In this document: one piece after another, positions 1 through 10,654 of the stretch
Layout of the letters: every line of letters begins with the position of its first letter
How positions within the stretch are numbered: position 1 is the stretch's first letter
Assembly (NCBI GenBank): GCA_030762935.1
Contig: CM060900.1
Span: forward strand, 111,566,620 to 111,630,619
Direction of reading: 5' to 3'
Length of the DNA stretch: 64,000 nt
DNA from: Hymenopus coronatus
Lineage: Eukaryota; Arthropoda; Insecta; Mantodea; Hymenopodidae
Position numbers and translations under genes: made by a program
Notes under the pieces: generated by a model
The model's database searches: none
Told to the model about the DNA's origin: nothing
Seen by the model: only the letters and a program-made list of their open reading frames with translations

Positions 1-660
1 ATCTGTGGGTAGCATAGGTCAAAGACGAAAACCTACAAAATACCATAGTTGGTATTTAAGGTTAGTATTTTCCAAAGATGTGGCATAAAGATTTTTCAGA
101 CATTTTTTTTTAAAAAAAGGTTCTCTGTTTTTTTTCCAAAAATGGCTCGAACGATTTAGATTAAAATGTCGTATATTAAAGATACCTATTTACATGACTA
201 ATAAAATGTATACCTTGAATTTTCTGAAAATAGCCTCTGAAGGCATCTTCATTTTGGATGAATTTTACGCAGCTGCTAAAGTGCAAGAAATATATTAAAA
301 TTACTACACAAAAATGCAGATCTCTTTAAAACACACAGTTTAGGCAATATACAGTTTTTTTGCAGAGTTCACGTTTATCGAGATATTCCTGGCTATTGGT
401 TTTAATTTTAAGCTATTTAAACGTTTCTCAAACGGGAGATCATATTTTGTGTCATATCTCTCTTGTTTTACTCCTGGCCGTGCAAAGAGTGAACCGAATT
501 TTAATTCTTTCACATAGTGACCAGCTTTTTAAAGGATTTGACTATTACTTCAGTGTAATCCTTTATTTTCCTTCTGCTTAGAATGAACTAGTACAACTAT
601 TTCTGCTATCTTTTGTACCAATAGTTTGTACAGAAAGTCACGTGAGAGGAACACATCAGT
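1..660 (+). repeat. R800 repeat copy, left end outside window
   Basis: This is the first of many copies of an about 0.8 kb interspersed family, called R800 here. Shared landmarks in order are the phrase AGCATAGCTCAAAAACG, the imperfect palindrome CCAAACTTGGTATTTAAG, a run resembling AATGGCTCTAACGATT, CCTCTTCATTCTGGATGA, ACACACAATTTATGTC, GAGATATTCCT, TTTACTCCTGGCCATGCAAA, CCTTCTACTTAGAAG and the inner end GTGAATGGAACACATCAG. This copy enters the window already past its outer end and runs to the inner end near 660. No open frame in it is conserved between copies, so it is treated as non-coding. Confidence 0.8.
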
Positions 661-1585
661 TTCTTTTTTTTATCTTATCTTTCACATAATATATACTTCA
701 CGGGAGATGAAGTTTAGTAAAAGCGCACAAGGGTTGCTTGCTTATAGTTGGACCTTTCTTATCGACATTAGTTCTAGAATTAATAGACTAAAATGCTATT
801 CAGAAAACGAATAATCACCTGTAGACACTGGGTGACACGAATGATAGACACACTTCGATAATTCTCTTGTTAAGAGAGTTTGTAGAATGAATGCAGCTAT
901 CCAAAATGGAAGTAAAGAAGAATTTGGGAGTGTCAACGCGTTAGGATGTTCGGTCCCTTACTTTATTCGCTTAATGAACGCAGAAGTCCTAAAAATGTTT
1001 CGTTATTTTGATGAACAGTCGCATATTTAGAAAAGAAAAACTACAACAGTGATTTTAGTAGTTTTCCAGAATTCTTCGATTACAACCATTGTTTTCAGGT
1101 CACTTGCATTGGTTACTCACGTTCTCTGCTCCCTGCTGAGCGACTCAGAAACGGAAAAAGAGATAATGAGCATCGCACGAGCATTACTGGGTACTTTCTC
1201 AGGCATTGTTCACATTATGATTTATGTTTCACCCTTTGCTTTATCAAAACTCCCACATTTTCATATTTCGTACTCCAAAAACGACAATTACCGTAATGGA
1301 AACCAGTGATTTACTGCAGTAAGCAAGAACTCTAAGTCTCATATTTAATTACATAACTTTTCTTTATGAATACCCTTGGAACATTAAAATGTTGATTAAT
1401 TTGAAGCAATAATATCAGTATGCATTCCTAATGCACCACGTAGTTTGTTTTATCACATACCCATATATTAGGTGATTAAAGGGTTAATGACCTATCTTAG
1501 TAATTTACGTTTACAGAGTTTATGCCATATTTCTCCTAAGCAAGTTAACATATCTATGGCCGCAACCCCAAAAAGTGTCTAGCTT
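661..1585. other. No recognisable feature
   Basis: AT-rich single-copy-looking sequence between the R800 copy and a SINE fragment. Short open frames (for example 1,049-1,309 on the plus strand) resemble no protein I know and have no coding signature. Confidence 0.5.
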
Positions 1586-1740
1586 TGGTGCTTCGTGGCC
1601 CAAGTGGTCACGGGTTTGACTTCCGCCTTGGAGATGGTGTTTGTGGCGTATTTCTGTGTTTGAGTTCCATCTAGGTTATTCTGTGTCCTCTGATGGCCAA
1701 TTAGGTCACGCTTAAGGAGCAATATGCGTGTATAAGAATT
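1586..1740 (+). repeat. SINE-E fragment (tRNA-derived)
   Basis: It begins with the module TTGGTGCTTCGTGGC, followed by a degenerate box B (CACGGGTTTGACTTCC). The same head recurs near 44,230 on the plus strand and near 27,870 on the minus strand. The window therefore holds at least three members of one tRNA-derived SINE family. The 3' end of this copy is poorly defined. Confidence 0.55.
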
Positions 1741-1849
1741 AAGATCTTAGAATTAAATGTTTGTGGATATACATATACTAACAGTTCTATTCTTCTATTA
1801 GACTACTTTCTTTAGTGCATTCATTTATAGCCGAGATACATTTTCTAAG

Positions 1850-2350
1850 GTGATGCATCTGTGAAATTTGACCAAAAATTAATAAATATATTTTTTGATA
1901 ATCAAATAATATGCAAACTAAACTTAAAGAAATCATATCGTTTTTCCACTTGACTCTTGAACTGCGAGGTAACTAAAGCATGTGCCTCAAAGACAAACTA
2001 AATAACGTTGTTGTGTACTTTGAAATAATGCTCTAAGTTTTAGAAATACATTACCTATTATATTTTGAAAAATCAAAGGTTTTGGAGATTACGAAAAGTA
2101 ACACCTTTTCTACAATAATTGGGATTAATATAAAAAAGTATGATATGATACCTATATTTGTAAACTTGTTTGCTCTAAAATTCTAACTGTCTACGAATGT
2201 TTTTAATGCATCACGTGGCTCAGTTTTATTAGAACGATGAATTTACATAATAGGAAATTATTGTTTAAATAACCGTGCGAGCTAGATACCTGGGAAAACA
2301 TCAGTATTATTGTAGTTAATAACTTGTATAAATTTTCATAACGTATCTTA
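1850..2350 (+). repeat. Repeat F copy 1
   Basis: This stretch shares ordered landmarks with the minus strand of 37,780-38,395 and with 53,100-53,340. They include ATTTGACCAAAAATT, a GCATCACGTGGCTCAGTTTTATTAG-like block, an ATTATTTAAATAA block, ATACCTGG followed by an ATCAGTATTATTGT-like block, and GTATCTTACAT. The copies are clearly diverged and carry no long open frame. The family is unnamed and probably an old non-coding transposon fragment. Confidence 0.6.
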
Positions 2351-3194
2351 CATGTGTATGTTTTCCAATTTTTTTAGATGAATTAGGTTAAATTAAAGCA
2401 GTCAGTATATGTTTATTCCATTAATACACGTCAAATCATTTGCAGTTTGTCAATATTACTTTTAAATATCATAGCTATACCATGTAATGTTTCTAAGAAA
2501 GTTAGGTAACTATTTTATTAAATGTGTGTTTTAGAAAGTGTTTTTAAGGATATCCATCTTTGAAAAATCCATAATTCATAAATATGGGTTTTAGAATTAT
2601 TAAACATTAAAAACCGTCTAATTCAGTTTTATGTTTTTTTTTTGTTTTCTTTTTATAATTGTAAAGCATTTTAAAGTATCCCACTCAGGTGTTCTGTTAA
2701 TGTGTCGTAAGTAACCACAAGCCTTACTTAGTTCAAAGTGAACAAACCATTCAAGAAAAGCCTCAGGAATCTTCAGATACTAAGTTAATTGTAGATGAGC
2801 AGAAAGGAGACCTGTGAGTGCACAATTATTTTTATTGTTTTGCAAGTAGACGTGAGAACTGTCAATATGATGCACAGTGGCATGAACTGATGCTGAGGTC
2901 GGCCGTCAATTTGCAAGCACGTAGCGAGCATCAGTCTGTCCAGCATCATGATGCGGTGAGCATCACTCCTCGTGACTCGTAGTGGAGATAAAAATAGACT
3001 AAAAAATGCAACCAGTAAATTACGGGAAAAGATACATGAGAAGTGATTGCTAATGTGTATCAATTTATGATGAGAGAGGCTGCAGAGCGGACCCCTATTA
3101 AATTCAAGTTTGCACAAAAGCCTAGCGGCAGCCACCGTTGTGTAGTTTAGTTCGGTTTGTAGAATTAAATCTGAATTATAACGTATTCAATTAG
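2351..3194. other. No recognisable feature
   Basis: A minus-strand open frame of 116 codons (2,785-3,135) lies here. Its translation resembles no family I know, has irregular composition, and has no supporting splice or promoter signals. I do not call it a gene. Confidence 0.45.
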
Positions 3195-3665
3195 GCGAAT
3201 GCGGGTCTTTCTCAACACTTCGTAAAGAAAACATCTTCTTACAAAAGATTATTCATTTATCAACACCATGTTAATCGAGATGAATAATTACAGAAATGCT
3301 CATTCCTGCTAAGTAGAAAGGAAATACGGGAATACACTAGGCTAAATCAACAGTTGAATATTTTAAATGTTATAAAAGGGTTAAAAATTGAAATTCGGTT
3401 ATCTTATCACGGATAACAGTAAAACAAAAGAGATATGACACGAAAGATGCCTTCCCGTTTGAGAGGTTTTTCTATTTGAAAACTTTTCGTTTTTGAGCTA
3501 TGCTCCCCCCCCCCTCACACACACCACACACACGGACAGTTTTCTAAAAGTGCTTTTTTCTTGGATTTTTGTATTCAGAGAGTCTCAAAACCTTATTTCC
3601 GGTGAAATCTCGGCATCAACTTTTTGGGTGGAATACAACTTTCTCTATCTGCATACGTACTAGAG
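3195..3665 (-). repeat. R800 copy, internally deleted
   Basis: On the minus strand the outer end (CCACCCAAAAAGTTG style, near 3,645) and the inner part (CACTAGGC, AAAGGAAATA, near 3,310-3,350) are both present. About 0.3 kb of the middle (the ATGTAGATC and CTCTTCATTC blocks) is missing. A C-tract followed by a CACA run (about 3,507-3,534) sits where other copies have a GT-rich stretch. Confidence 0.75.
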
Positions 3666-3769
3666 AAAATAGTTATAAATTATATTTTAATGATTTTGAC
3701 AGCATAAATGCACGCATAATTTGGATATTTTATGCAGACAAAACGATGATAACTAATAAATAATATGGA

Positions 3770-5165
3770 TGTCTTGGTTGTGTCATCCCAGTTTTCCTGT
3801 GCGTACTGCATGGCTATTGCTTCAAGTCTCCGCCTCTTTCCCCCCACTCCTTGTACTGCGCAATTGAGTGCTCTTGTCTATTTACAAGGATAATGTACAT
3901 TATAAAATTGGGGATTGCGATTTTAGGCTATTATTTTTAATATTTCCTTTTTGCTTTTTCATTTGTCGGTGCCTTTTCTTTTTGAAATTGTTCCACACAC
4001 TGTATGCTTTAGTATAAATTAATTTAACTTTGTACACACTTTTTTAAAAACAGCGAGATAAAAATGTACATAAATTTTTGCTGACGTAATTAGTTGCGAT
4101 GCTATTTAACATAAATGCTGATTCGTTTAAGATTTTAGGCATAGTATTTGTTTATATTTAGCACGCACTATGTCCCAAACTAGAGCCCACGTGAAATCCC
4201 CTCCATATGGAGCAGCCAATAGGAGCGCGTTGAAACGTAGCTAAATCGTGTCCTGGTGTGTAGGAAAGATAGACTGTGTGGCGTAAGAAAAGCGGTTCGT
4301 TATATAAGTTATGACTATTAAGTGGAACGATAGAAACCTAAGTAAAATTCAGTAAAACTAAATAAATGTCAATACAAATTATCGTACCTGATTATTCTAG
4401 AAAAGGCTTTCCAGCTTGAGTGCGCACCAAAAGAGCAGCGAGTAACTTGCGAATAATAGGAGTTTACCTGCAACATGCAATACGGCGTAGCATTAGCGGT
4501 AAGGTATCATCTTTCTCATACGAGTCGAGTTGGAACAGTCAGCTCGAGAGAGATAGCCAGGGACTCATCTTCACTCCAATACAAATCCCCATAATCGTCT
4601 TCGTCACCGTTACTTTCCGCACAGGTTTGGTCCTTTGTGTTACTCTCAAGTTATTTCTTTAATAAAACCAGTTTCTTGCGTTCCTCTGCGTGTTTAATAC
4701 AGGCAGCCAATTGTTTATTTGTGACATTACCAGATTGTTCACTGATAAGTCCTGCAACGTCCACAATTTTACATGTTTGTTTCGGAAAGCAACTTTACGC
4801 TTTACTTGATCCCATACAAGCTCAATCAGATTGTACTGGGCTAGTAGGGAGGCAAGCCCATTATTTGCTGCCCCCTTTCATTTTCAAGCTGATCGAGCTC
4901 ATACACTTTCTCTTGCTATTTGAACGGCAATATGCGCAGCAACAACCTTCCTTTTGTTTTGGTAGGCAAACCATTAGCAATTCTTAATTTTCAGCCTCTG
5001 TGTTAAAAAATTAGCAAACCTGTTTACAGTCACTGTGTTGTAGTTTGCATTATTCATAATAATTATTCTTCCTTCTTCCATGCAATTAATAAATCAGTTT
5101 TAAAACCAATGTTTCAAAGTCATGTTTATTTACTCTAGAACAACTTATCTTGCTTTGCCGTAAAA
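3770..5165. other. No gene; promoter-like CCAAT/TATA pair only
   Basis: There is no recognisable protein or repeat over about 1.4 kb. A CCAAT motif (4,216-4,220) lies 81 bases upstream of TATATAAG (4,301-4,308), an arrangement that could be a pol II promoter. Nothing downstream can be identified as a first exon: open frames at 4,420-4,662 and 4,637-4,987 do not match any family I recognise. Chance occurrence in AT-rich DNA is quite possible. Confidence 0.3.
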
Positions 5166-5167
5166 CA

Positions 5168-5726
5168 TTGTACATAGTAGCACCAAAAGTTAGACACTGT
5201 TATTTAACAGGACACAGCTGTTGTGAGGTCCCCTGAATCTAAAAAGCAACATTTTTGGGAGAAGGTCAGTATGTGCGTATCTATGTGTGTATGTATTTGG
5301 GCTGCGCAGCGCAAAAACTAAAAGTCCGTTAAATACCAAACTCGGTATTTAAGTTTAGTATCTCACAAGGATGTGAAATGAAGATTCTCAAGAAACTACC
5401 ATCACCGCAAATTAGCCATTACATGGAAAAGTTTTTGAACATTTTTTCCCAAAAATGGCTCTTATTGATTGAAATGCAGTATATTAGAGATATTTACATC
5501 ACAAATATAATGGTTAGCTTACATTTACTATAAATAACCTCTGAAGACCTCTTCATTCTTAATGAATTTGCATTACTGTTAAAGTGTAAGAGATACACCA
5601 AAGTTAACTTCACAAAAATGTAGATTTTGTTAAAACACACAATTTATGTCGTAAATATTTTATGATAGAGTAGACCGTTTTCGAAATATACGTTACTATT
5701 AGTTTCAATTTTAAACTATATGTATG
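5168..5726 (+). repeat. R800 copy, first part (split by a LINE)
   Basis: It starts near a TTGTACATAGTAG end and continues through GAGGTCCCCTGAATC, the CCAAACTCGGTATTTAAG palindrome and ACACACAATTTATGTC. It breaks off at TTTCAATTTTAAACTAT. The missing remainder resumes at 7,641, on the far side of the LINE. Confidence 0.85.
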
Positions 5727-5790
5727 TATGTATGTCTTTCTGTCTGTGTGTCTGTCTTGTCTGTCTGTATGTATATCTCTGCAAGTGGGT
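5727..5790. repeat. Simple repeat (TATG/TCTG type) at LINE 3' end
   Basis: A run of TATG units followed by TCTG/TGTC-type units on the plus strand. On the LINE's coding (minus) strand this is its terminal ATAC/GACA tail, next to the R800 junction. Confidence 0.7.
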
Positions 5791-7640
5791 ATCACCCGTT
5801 GGTAGAGTTGTATATGTATACAAGATATATAAACAATAAATCACAGCTGCCAGTTTATGGCTTTGTAAGCTAGATATAATAGTTATTTACAACAAATAGG
5901 AAAACATTAATTTTTCTCTCAATTCAGATTAATTAATTTCATAATTAGCATCACCAACCAATTTAACATTTGTATTTACAGCAATATAAAATCACAAGCA
6001 TTTCATTTAAGTAATATTTACAAAAATTATCCAACATTAATATCAAGATTTTTCCTAAATTTCTTCAGAGACAGGGGACAACCCCGAAATGCGGCTCCAG
6101 ACAATTCATTCCAGTCTTTTATGGCTCTATTTACAAAGGAGAACTTTCCCACATCAGTTCTGTATCTTCTACCCTTAATTTTGAACGGATGATCGTTTCG
6201 TGTATAGTAAGTTGGGTTTTCCAGTTTGTCAGTAACGTCCTCCCATGCGTTTAAGCCAGCGTAAGCTTTAAATAAAGCGCACAATCTCTGTTTCTCACGC
6301 CTAACTTTCAACGGCTCCCATTTTATCTCCTCAGCGTTTGTAGGCACAAAATACTTACCCCTTTTTATGTATTTTATAGCCCTTTTCTGGATCTTTTCTA
6401 ACGAATCAATTTGATTTACTCTATACGGGTCCCAACAAGTTACTCCAAATTCCATGACCGGCCGCACTTGTACGCGATTTCCCTGGACTTTGCACTCCCC
6501 TTTTTTAAAATCCTCATTAGGAAGTGCAGTGTTTTACACGCTTTCTTAGATACCGAATTTACCTGCTCGTCCCATCCAGCGTTACTCGCCAAGTAATCTC
6601 CCAAGTATTTGCAGCTGTCCACCTGTGGAATTTTTTCCCCACCCATGTGATAGTTTTGCAGAATTTTACCCCTAGATCTATTAAATGCAATTGACTTACT
6701 TTTCCCAGCGTTAATTTTCATTTTATTTGCAGCAGCCCAATCACTCATTTCATTTAAATCACCCTGTAGAGCAGTCTCATCTTCAACATTTCTAATTTTA
6801 TTGTAAATAATACAATCGTTTGCAAACAATCTTATCTGGCATTTTATATTAAGTTATGTCATTTAAAAAAATAAGAAAAAGTAACGGCCCCAGTACTGAG
6901 CCTTGGGGTACGCCCGAGCTTACCATACCAATCTCAGATAGCTCCTTGCCTACTTTTGCCCTTTGCGATCTTCCTTCCAAAAATGTTTTAACCCATAGAA
7001 CTACGCGTTTATTAATTCCTGTAGCAGTTAGCTTCTGGATAAGTAAATTATATGATACAACATCAAAAGCTTTGGAAAAATCTATCACTACTGCATCTGT
7101 TCTTCCCCCTGCATCCACCTCCTCTGCTAAATCTTGAAATAATGACGTTATCTGGCTTTCACACGAGTATCCAGCTCTAAATCCATGTTGCGCTTTATTG
7201 AACCACTTTTTGTTTTCTAATTCCTCCCGTATATATTCCACAATTAAATGTTCCATCAATTTGCACACTGCTGAAGTTAGGCTGACTGGTCGATAATTAT
7301 TTAATTCTGTTTTATTTCCCCCTTTTTGAATTGGAACTACAATCGCGGTTTTCCAGTCTTCCGGTAAGGCACAGTTATTATTTATTGACATATTAAATAA
7401 AAGGATTAGGTACGGAATCATGGATTCCCCTCCAATTTTTAGTACTTCGGTCGGTATATTATCAGGCCCCTCGACTTTCGATTTTGCAACATTCTGATCC
7501 TTCTGCGCAATTTGGATGCCATTATTTGAAAAACGGATTTTCCACTATCCAGTTTATAATTATAATCCGCTTTGTTAAAAACAGACACAAAATGTGAATT
7601 TAATGCGCTCGCTTTGTCTTTTCGTAAACGGTAAGTCAAT
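5727..7640 (-). mobile_element. 5'-truncated jockey/CR1-like LINE inserted in R800
   Basis: This non-LTR retrotransposon runs on the minus strand. It contains a degraded reverse transcriptase, a C-terminal region, an about 230-base AT-rich 3' UTR and a terminal simple repeat of ATAC/GACA type. Both ends abut R800 sequence that would be continuous without it, so the boundaries are well constrained. Only about 1.9 kb remains: the endonuclease, ORF1 and 5' UTR are absent. This fits the usual 5' truncation during target-primed reverse transcription. Clade assignment (jockey/CR1/I group) rests on motif style only. Confidence 0.85.
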
Positions 7641-7651
7641 GTTCGTTTCAT
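6027..7651 (-). pseudogene. LINE reverse transcriptase, frameshifted
   Basis: Four minus-strand frames line up as one reverse transcriptase remnant. 7,439-7,651 is the pre-RT linker (DKASALNSHFVSVF). 6,849-7,421 holds the fingers and palm, with WKTAIVVPIQKGG, NNYRPVSLTS, QHGFRAGYSCE, IDFSKAFDVV and GVPQGSVLGPLLF. 6,440-6,829 carries the catalytic box and NKMKINAGKSK. 6,027-6,467 is the thumb and C-terminus (PVMEFG, CWDPYR, FSFVNRAIKDWNEL). Breaks fall near 7,430, 6,835 and 6,455. The catalytic FADD box reads FAND, so a catalytic aspartate is replaced as well. RT would copy LINE RNA into DNA at a nicked target, but this copy cannot encode an active enzyme. Similar C-terminal segments are abundant in insect genomes (recalled, not searched). 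Confidence 0.9.
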
Positions 7652-7893
7652 TTCTCTTTAGTTTTGCTGTTGTACATGCACAGTGACCCGAATTTCAATT
7701 GCTAAAATAGCTACCAGCGTCGCTTTAGCTTATCGCATTTCCCTTATTTACCTTCTGCCTACAAGGAATTAAGTAATAAGACGATTTCTGCTAACGTTTA
7801 TTTCCATTAGCATTGTTTAGATATAAAATAATATTTTGTAAGAATATTTTGTTCGCAGAACAGGTAGAGAAAGTCATGAGAAGGTAACATAAG
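7641..7893 (+). repeat. R800 copy, second part
   Basis: It resumes the family sequence exactly where 5,168-5,726 stopped: TTCATTTCTCTT, a CATGCACAGTGACCCGAA block, TTCTGCTAACGTTTAT, CAGGTAGAGAAAGTCATG and the inner end near AACATAAGATTTTT. Together the two parts make a copy of about 0.8 kb. Confidence 0.85.
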
Positions 7894-8364
7894 ATTTTTT
7901 TCTCTTGTTTAGCTAAAGGCTTGCTCTCACTTGACTGAATCGAATCTAACAGAATTACCGTTTTTAATGGTTTTAAATTGAAACAACCAAAAAGATGTGC
8001 GGGGAGACGAATCCCAAAACATTTGCTGCGAAGAATATTTGGACTACAGCCGGAGTGGAACTTTGTGTTTCGCTTATAACCGCTAGTTATTCTGAGACTT
8101 CATAGAAAACAAAACAATGCGCAATGTTATTAAAACCTCACAATCTTTTGTTTCTCTGAGGTTAGGAGTGTTTTGTTACATTGAGTTTGCAGTTCTACAA
8201 AATGAACGAAGAAGAGCTAATATATCTAATTGAAAGCTATGCACAGACCTGTGACAAAACTAATATATTACTCTAATACGAATGCACGATGTGATGCTTG
8301 AAGGTAAAACAATACATTAATTGGAGCTGTGTGTTTGTTGTTAAAAAAGACAATCTGAGGTGCT
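7894..8364. other. Spacer between inverted R800 copies
   Basis: About 470 bases lie between the inner ends of a plus copy and a minus copy. It contains no repeat seen elsewhere in the window. A short MADF-like peptide start is described separately. Confidence 0.5.
8202..8276 (+). pseudogene. Possible MADF-domain N-terminus, 24 codons
   Basis: An ATG is followed by MNEEELIYLIESY and then DKTN before a stop after 24 codons. This spacing of acidic start, L-I-x-L-I-E-x-Y and D-K-[TS]-N resembles the first helix of MADF DNA-binding domains, which occur in some insect transposon accessory proteins and host factors. Only the first helix is visible. The frame stops in the third line of the domain and nothing downstream continues it. 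The resemblance is short and could be chance. Confidence 0.25.
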
Positions 8365-9125
8365 TCACTTGCACGACTTTCTCTGTTTTGAAAACAAACT
8401 ATTCTTACAAAAGATTATTCTCTCATTTCATTATGATAATCGAGATAAACATTAGCAGAAATTGTCTTATTTGTTGTTTCCTTCTAAGCAGAAGGAGAAT
8501 AAGAGAATACACTAGGCTAATGCGATAATCTTTTAAAAGTCGGTCGCTATGTGAAAAATTGAAGTTCGGTTCGCTTTGCATGGCCAGGAGTAAAACAAGG
8601 GAGGGATGAAAGAAAAGATGATTTCCCGTTTTAGAAAGTTAGGTACGTTAAATTGAAAAAAAAAATAACAAAAGCAATATATCGGAAATGGCCAACTGTA
8701 CAAAAATATTATATTATATAAACTGTGTGTTTTAACGCAATCTACATATTTTTGCGTAGCAAGAATGAAGAGGCATCTAGAGGCCATTTCCTGAAAATTC
8801 AAGATATCTACACATATTATTTTTGATAAAGATATATATTTAACATGTGGTATTTTAATAAAAATGTTAGCGCCATTTTTGAAAAAACACCATATTTTCA
8901 ATTTTTTAAAACTTTCGTGTCGCGTCCTTTTAGGAACTAAAACTTTAATACCAAGTTAGTATTTAGTGGTATTTTCGTTTTGAGCTATGTTGTCCACAGA
9001 CACACACGGGCATTTTTTAAAAATGTTTTTTTTTATATTCAGGGGACCTCAAAACATGTTTCCGATGAAACCTCGACATCTTAATTTTTTGGTGGAATAC
9101 AATACTTTCTTTACGTACTATGTGC
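8365..9125 (-). repeat. R800 copy, nearly full
   Basis: Its inner end is at CACGACTTTCTCTG. Landmarks TAATCGAGATAAACATTAGC, CACTAGGCTAA, GCATGGCCAGGAGTAAAAC, GGACCTCAAAACATG and GGTGGAATACAATAC follow in the expected reverse order. The outer end, near TACGTACTATGTGCACATTAG, points right, so this copy pairs with the plus copy at 5,168-7,893 as an inverted repeat. Confidence 0.85.
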
Positions 9126-9655
9126 ACATTAGAGACTAAAGTATAAAATATAAGGAAAGGAAAAAATAAAAATATAAAATAATATGTATTAATTAATAAA
9201 AATGTGAGGAATGTTTATTAAAATACGAAATAATAGAAATATTACATGTTAATTTGAAATTGTTAAAAGGAAAATTTATTTAGTTAATTAAAAGTGAGGT
9301 TAAGTATATTATAAATTTCTTTAAAAGAGCCTCTTTTAAATGATTAATAAGGTAAGTTTTGGGAATTATTGTAATTATTATAGTTAGTATAGAATTAGTA
9401 TAGTATTATTCATATTGGGAAGTATCTGTAAAATAGTGGAATACCGGTTGTATTGAGGTATAAGAAATAAATGTAAGACTTTGGGTTGTATTCCCGCGTT
9501 TAGGAAATTAGATACCGGGATGTGATATTTCAGATTTGTATTTATTTAATTTAGTACGTATACAGAAAGTAATAATAATCATTTACTCAGTATTTCCGTT
9601 TCGTTTTTTTTTTGTTATTTCTTTCTTCTTTCTCCGCCTCTTTACATAAATGTGT
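9126..9655. other. AT-rich, no feature
   Basis: Extremely AT-rich DNA dominated by A/T runs and TAATTA-like words, ending in a pyrimidine-rich patch (9,600-9,645). No gene or recognisable repeat. Confidence 0.5.
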
Positions 9656-9970
9656 TTGTGCTATTATGCGATCCATTTTCTGACTCCGCAAGCACAGATG
9701 CTTCAGTTCCGGGCATTTATTCGGTTCGATTTGATTCCGTTAGATGAGAGGGGCAGGAGGAGTTTCGTTTCGGTTCCATTCGATTCGATTCCCTTAAGTG
9801 GGAGCTGACCTTAATACTACCATCTGCTTTACTCAGCGACATGTAACATGTTGTTTACACGCGCCTAGAACTACACACGAACTACCTGATCTCTCCTCTG
9901 GTCAGAGTAGCAATTTAGGGACCTTCTAGAAGAATATCTAATTCAATTCTAGTCTCATCACTCCACGTCA
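9656..9970 (+). repeat. 310-bp repeat, copy 1
   Basis: It starts at TATGCGATCCATTTTCTGA and includes GATGCTTCAGTTCCGGGC, TTATTCGGTTCGATT, GAGTTTCGTTTCGGTTCC, TACTACCATCTGCTTT and CAGCGACATGT. It ends at CTCATCACTCCACGT. The second copy at 10,856 matches over the whole length in the same orientation. I see no terminal inverted repeats and no open frame. Confidence 0.8.
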
Positions 9971-9971
9971 T

Positions 9972-10095
9972 TTCTTACTAGTTTACTAGTTATACAAAAT
10001 GTAGAAAATTTTATCCAGAACGCGGTCTTCAGAAGCTATTACTATGAAATTCAAGATAAACATTTTATTTGTGATGTAAATATGTATAATGTAAG
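9972..10095 (-). repeat. R800 fragment, left of a SINE insertion
   Basis: TTACTAGTTATACAAAATG, TCTTCAGAAG and ATTCAAGATAAACATTTTAT match the middle of R800 on the minus strand. The fragment ends at ATAATGTAAG, which is duplicated on the other side of the inserted SINE. Confidence 0.75.
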
Positions 10096-10654
10096 GTAAC
10101 AATTTCATGGCACGACAGCTCACTCGGAACCTTGGCCTACCGCCCGGCCGCTGCGTCCCCCACTTCGGTCCATGACTCAGTGGTTAAGGGTTACCATGTT
10201 CAAACCCGGCGGAGGACGATAGATTTTTTCGGGTGTCAAAATCCCTAGCATGGCTTCCTTCGGAAGGGAAGTAGGCTTACGGCACGTAAAAGATCCTCAA
10301 GCCTGGCAGAGAGGCCTGTGTTTCACGCCCAATTTAGAATGGGACGCTGAGAACCACAGTATAACACGTCACTTTTATTTTTCGGTCCGTTAAAGATGTC
10401 ATGGATGGGGTGCAGTATTGGCGGGTGAGACGGGGTCAGCGCCTCGAACTCTCCGGTCCTCAATAACCTGGAGCCGCTACTTTTCCATCAAGTAGCTCCT
10501 CAATTGGCACCCCCCCCCAGAACCTCGGGAGGCTAAATGAACCCCGGACCAGGTCTCCCAGCGGGGGAAAAATCTCCACGCCGCTATAGGGAATCGAACC
10601 CAGGTCTCCCGCTTGGCAGGCAGCCACGCTACCACCACGCTAAGGAGATGACTC
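10096..10654 (-). mobile_element. SINE-A, tRNA-derived, with target duplication
   Basis: On the minus strand it shows a tRNA-like head with a box-A-like TAGCGTGGTGGTAGCGTGG and a canonical box B (GGTTCGATTCC), then a body with GGGAGACCTGG, CCAATTGAGGAGCTACTTG and AAGTAGCGGCTCCAGG. Its 3' end is GGCCAAGGTTCC. It is flanked by the 10-bp direct repeat ATAATGTAAG (10,086-10,095 and 10,655-10,664), and the target itself is R800 sequence. A second SINE is nested inside it. Transcription would be by RNA polymerase III, with mobilisation by a LINE in trans (family knowledge). Confidence 0.85.
10172..10380 (+). mobile_element. SINE-D nested in SINE-A
   Basis: A 5'-truncated tRNA-like head (ACTCAGTGGTTAAGGG, then box B GTTCAAACCCGG) is followed by ATGGCTTCCTTCGGAAGGGA and a variable body. 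The 8-bp TTCGGTCC flanks it at 10,164-10,171 and 10,381-10,388. It interrupts SINE-A sequence, which continues on both sides. It shares CTTCCTTCGGA with the copies near 38,970 and 28,280. Confidence 0.7.
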
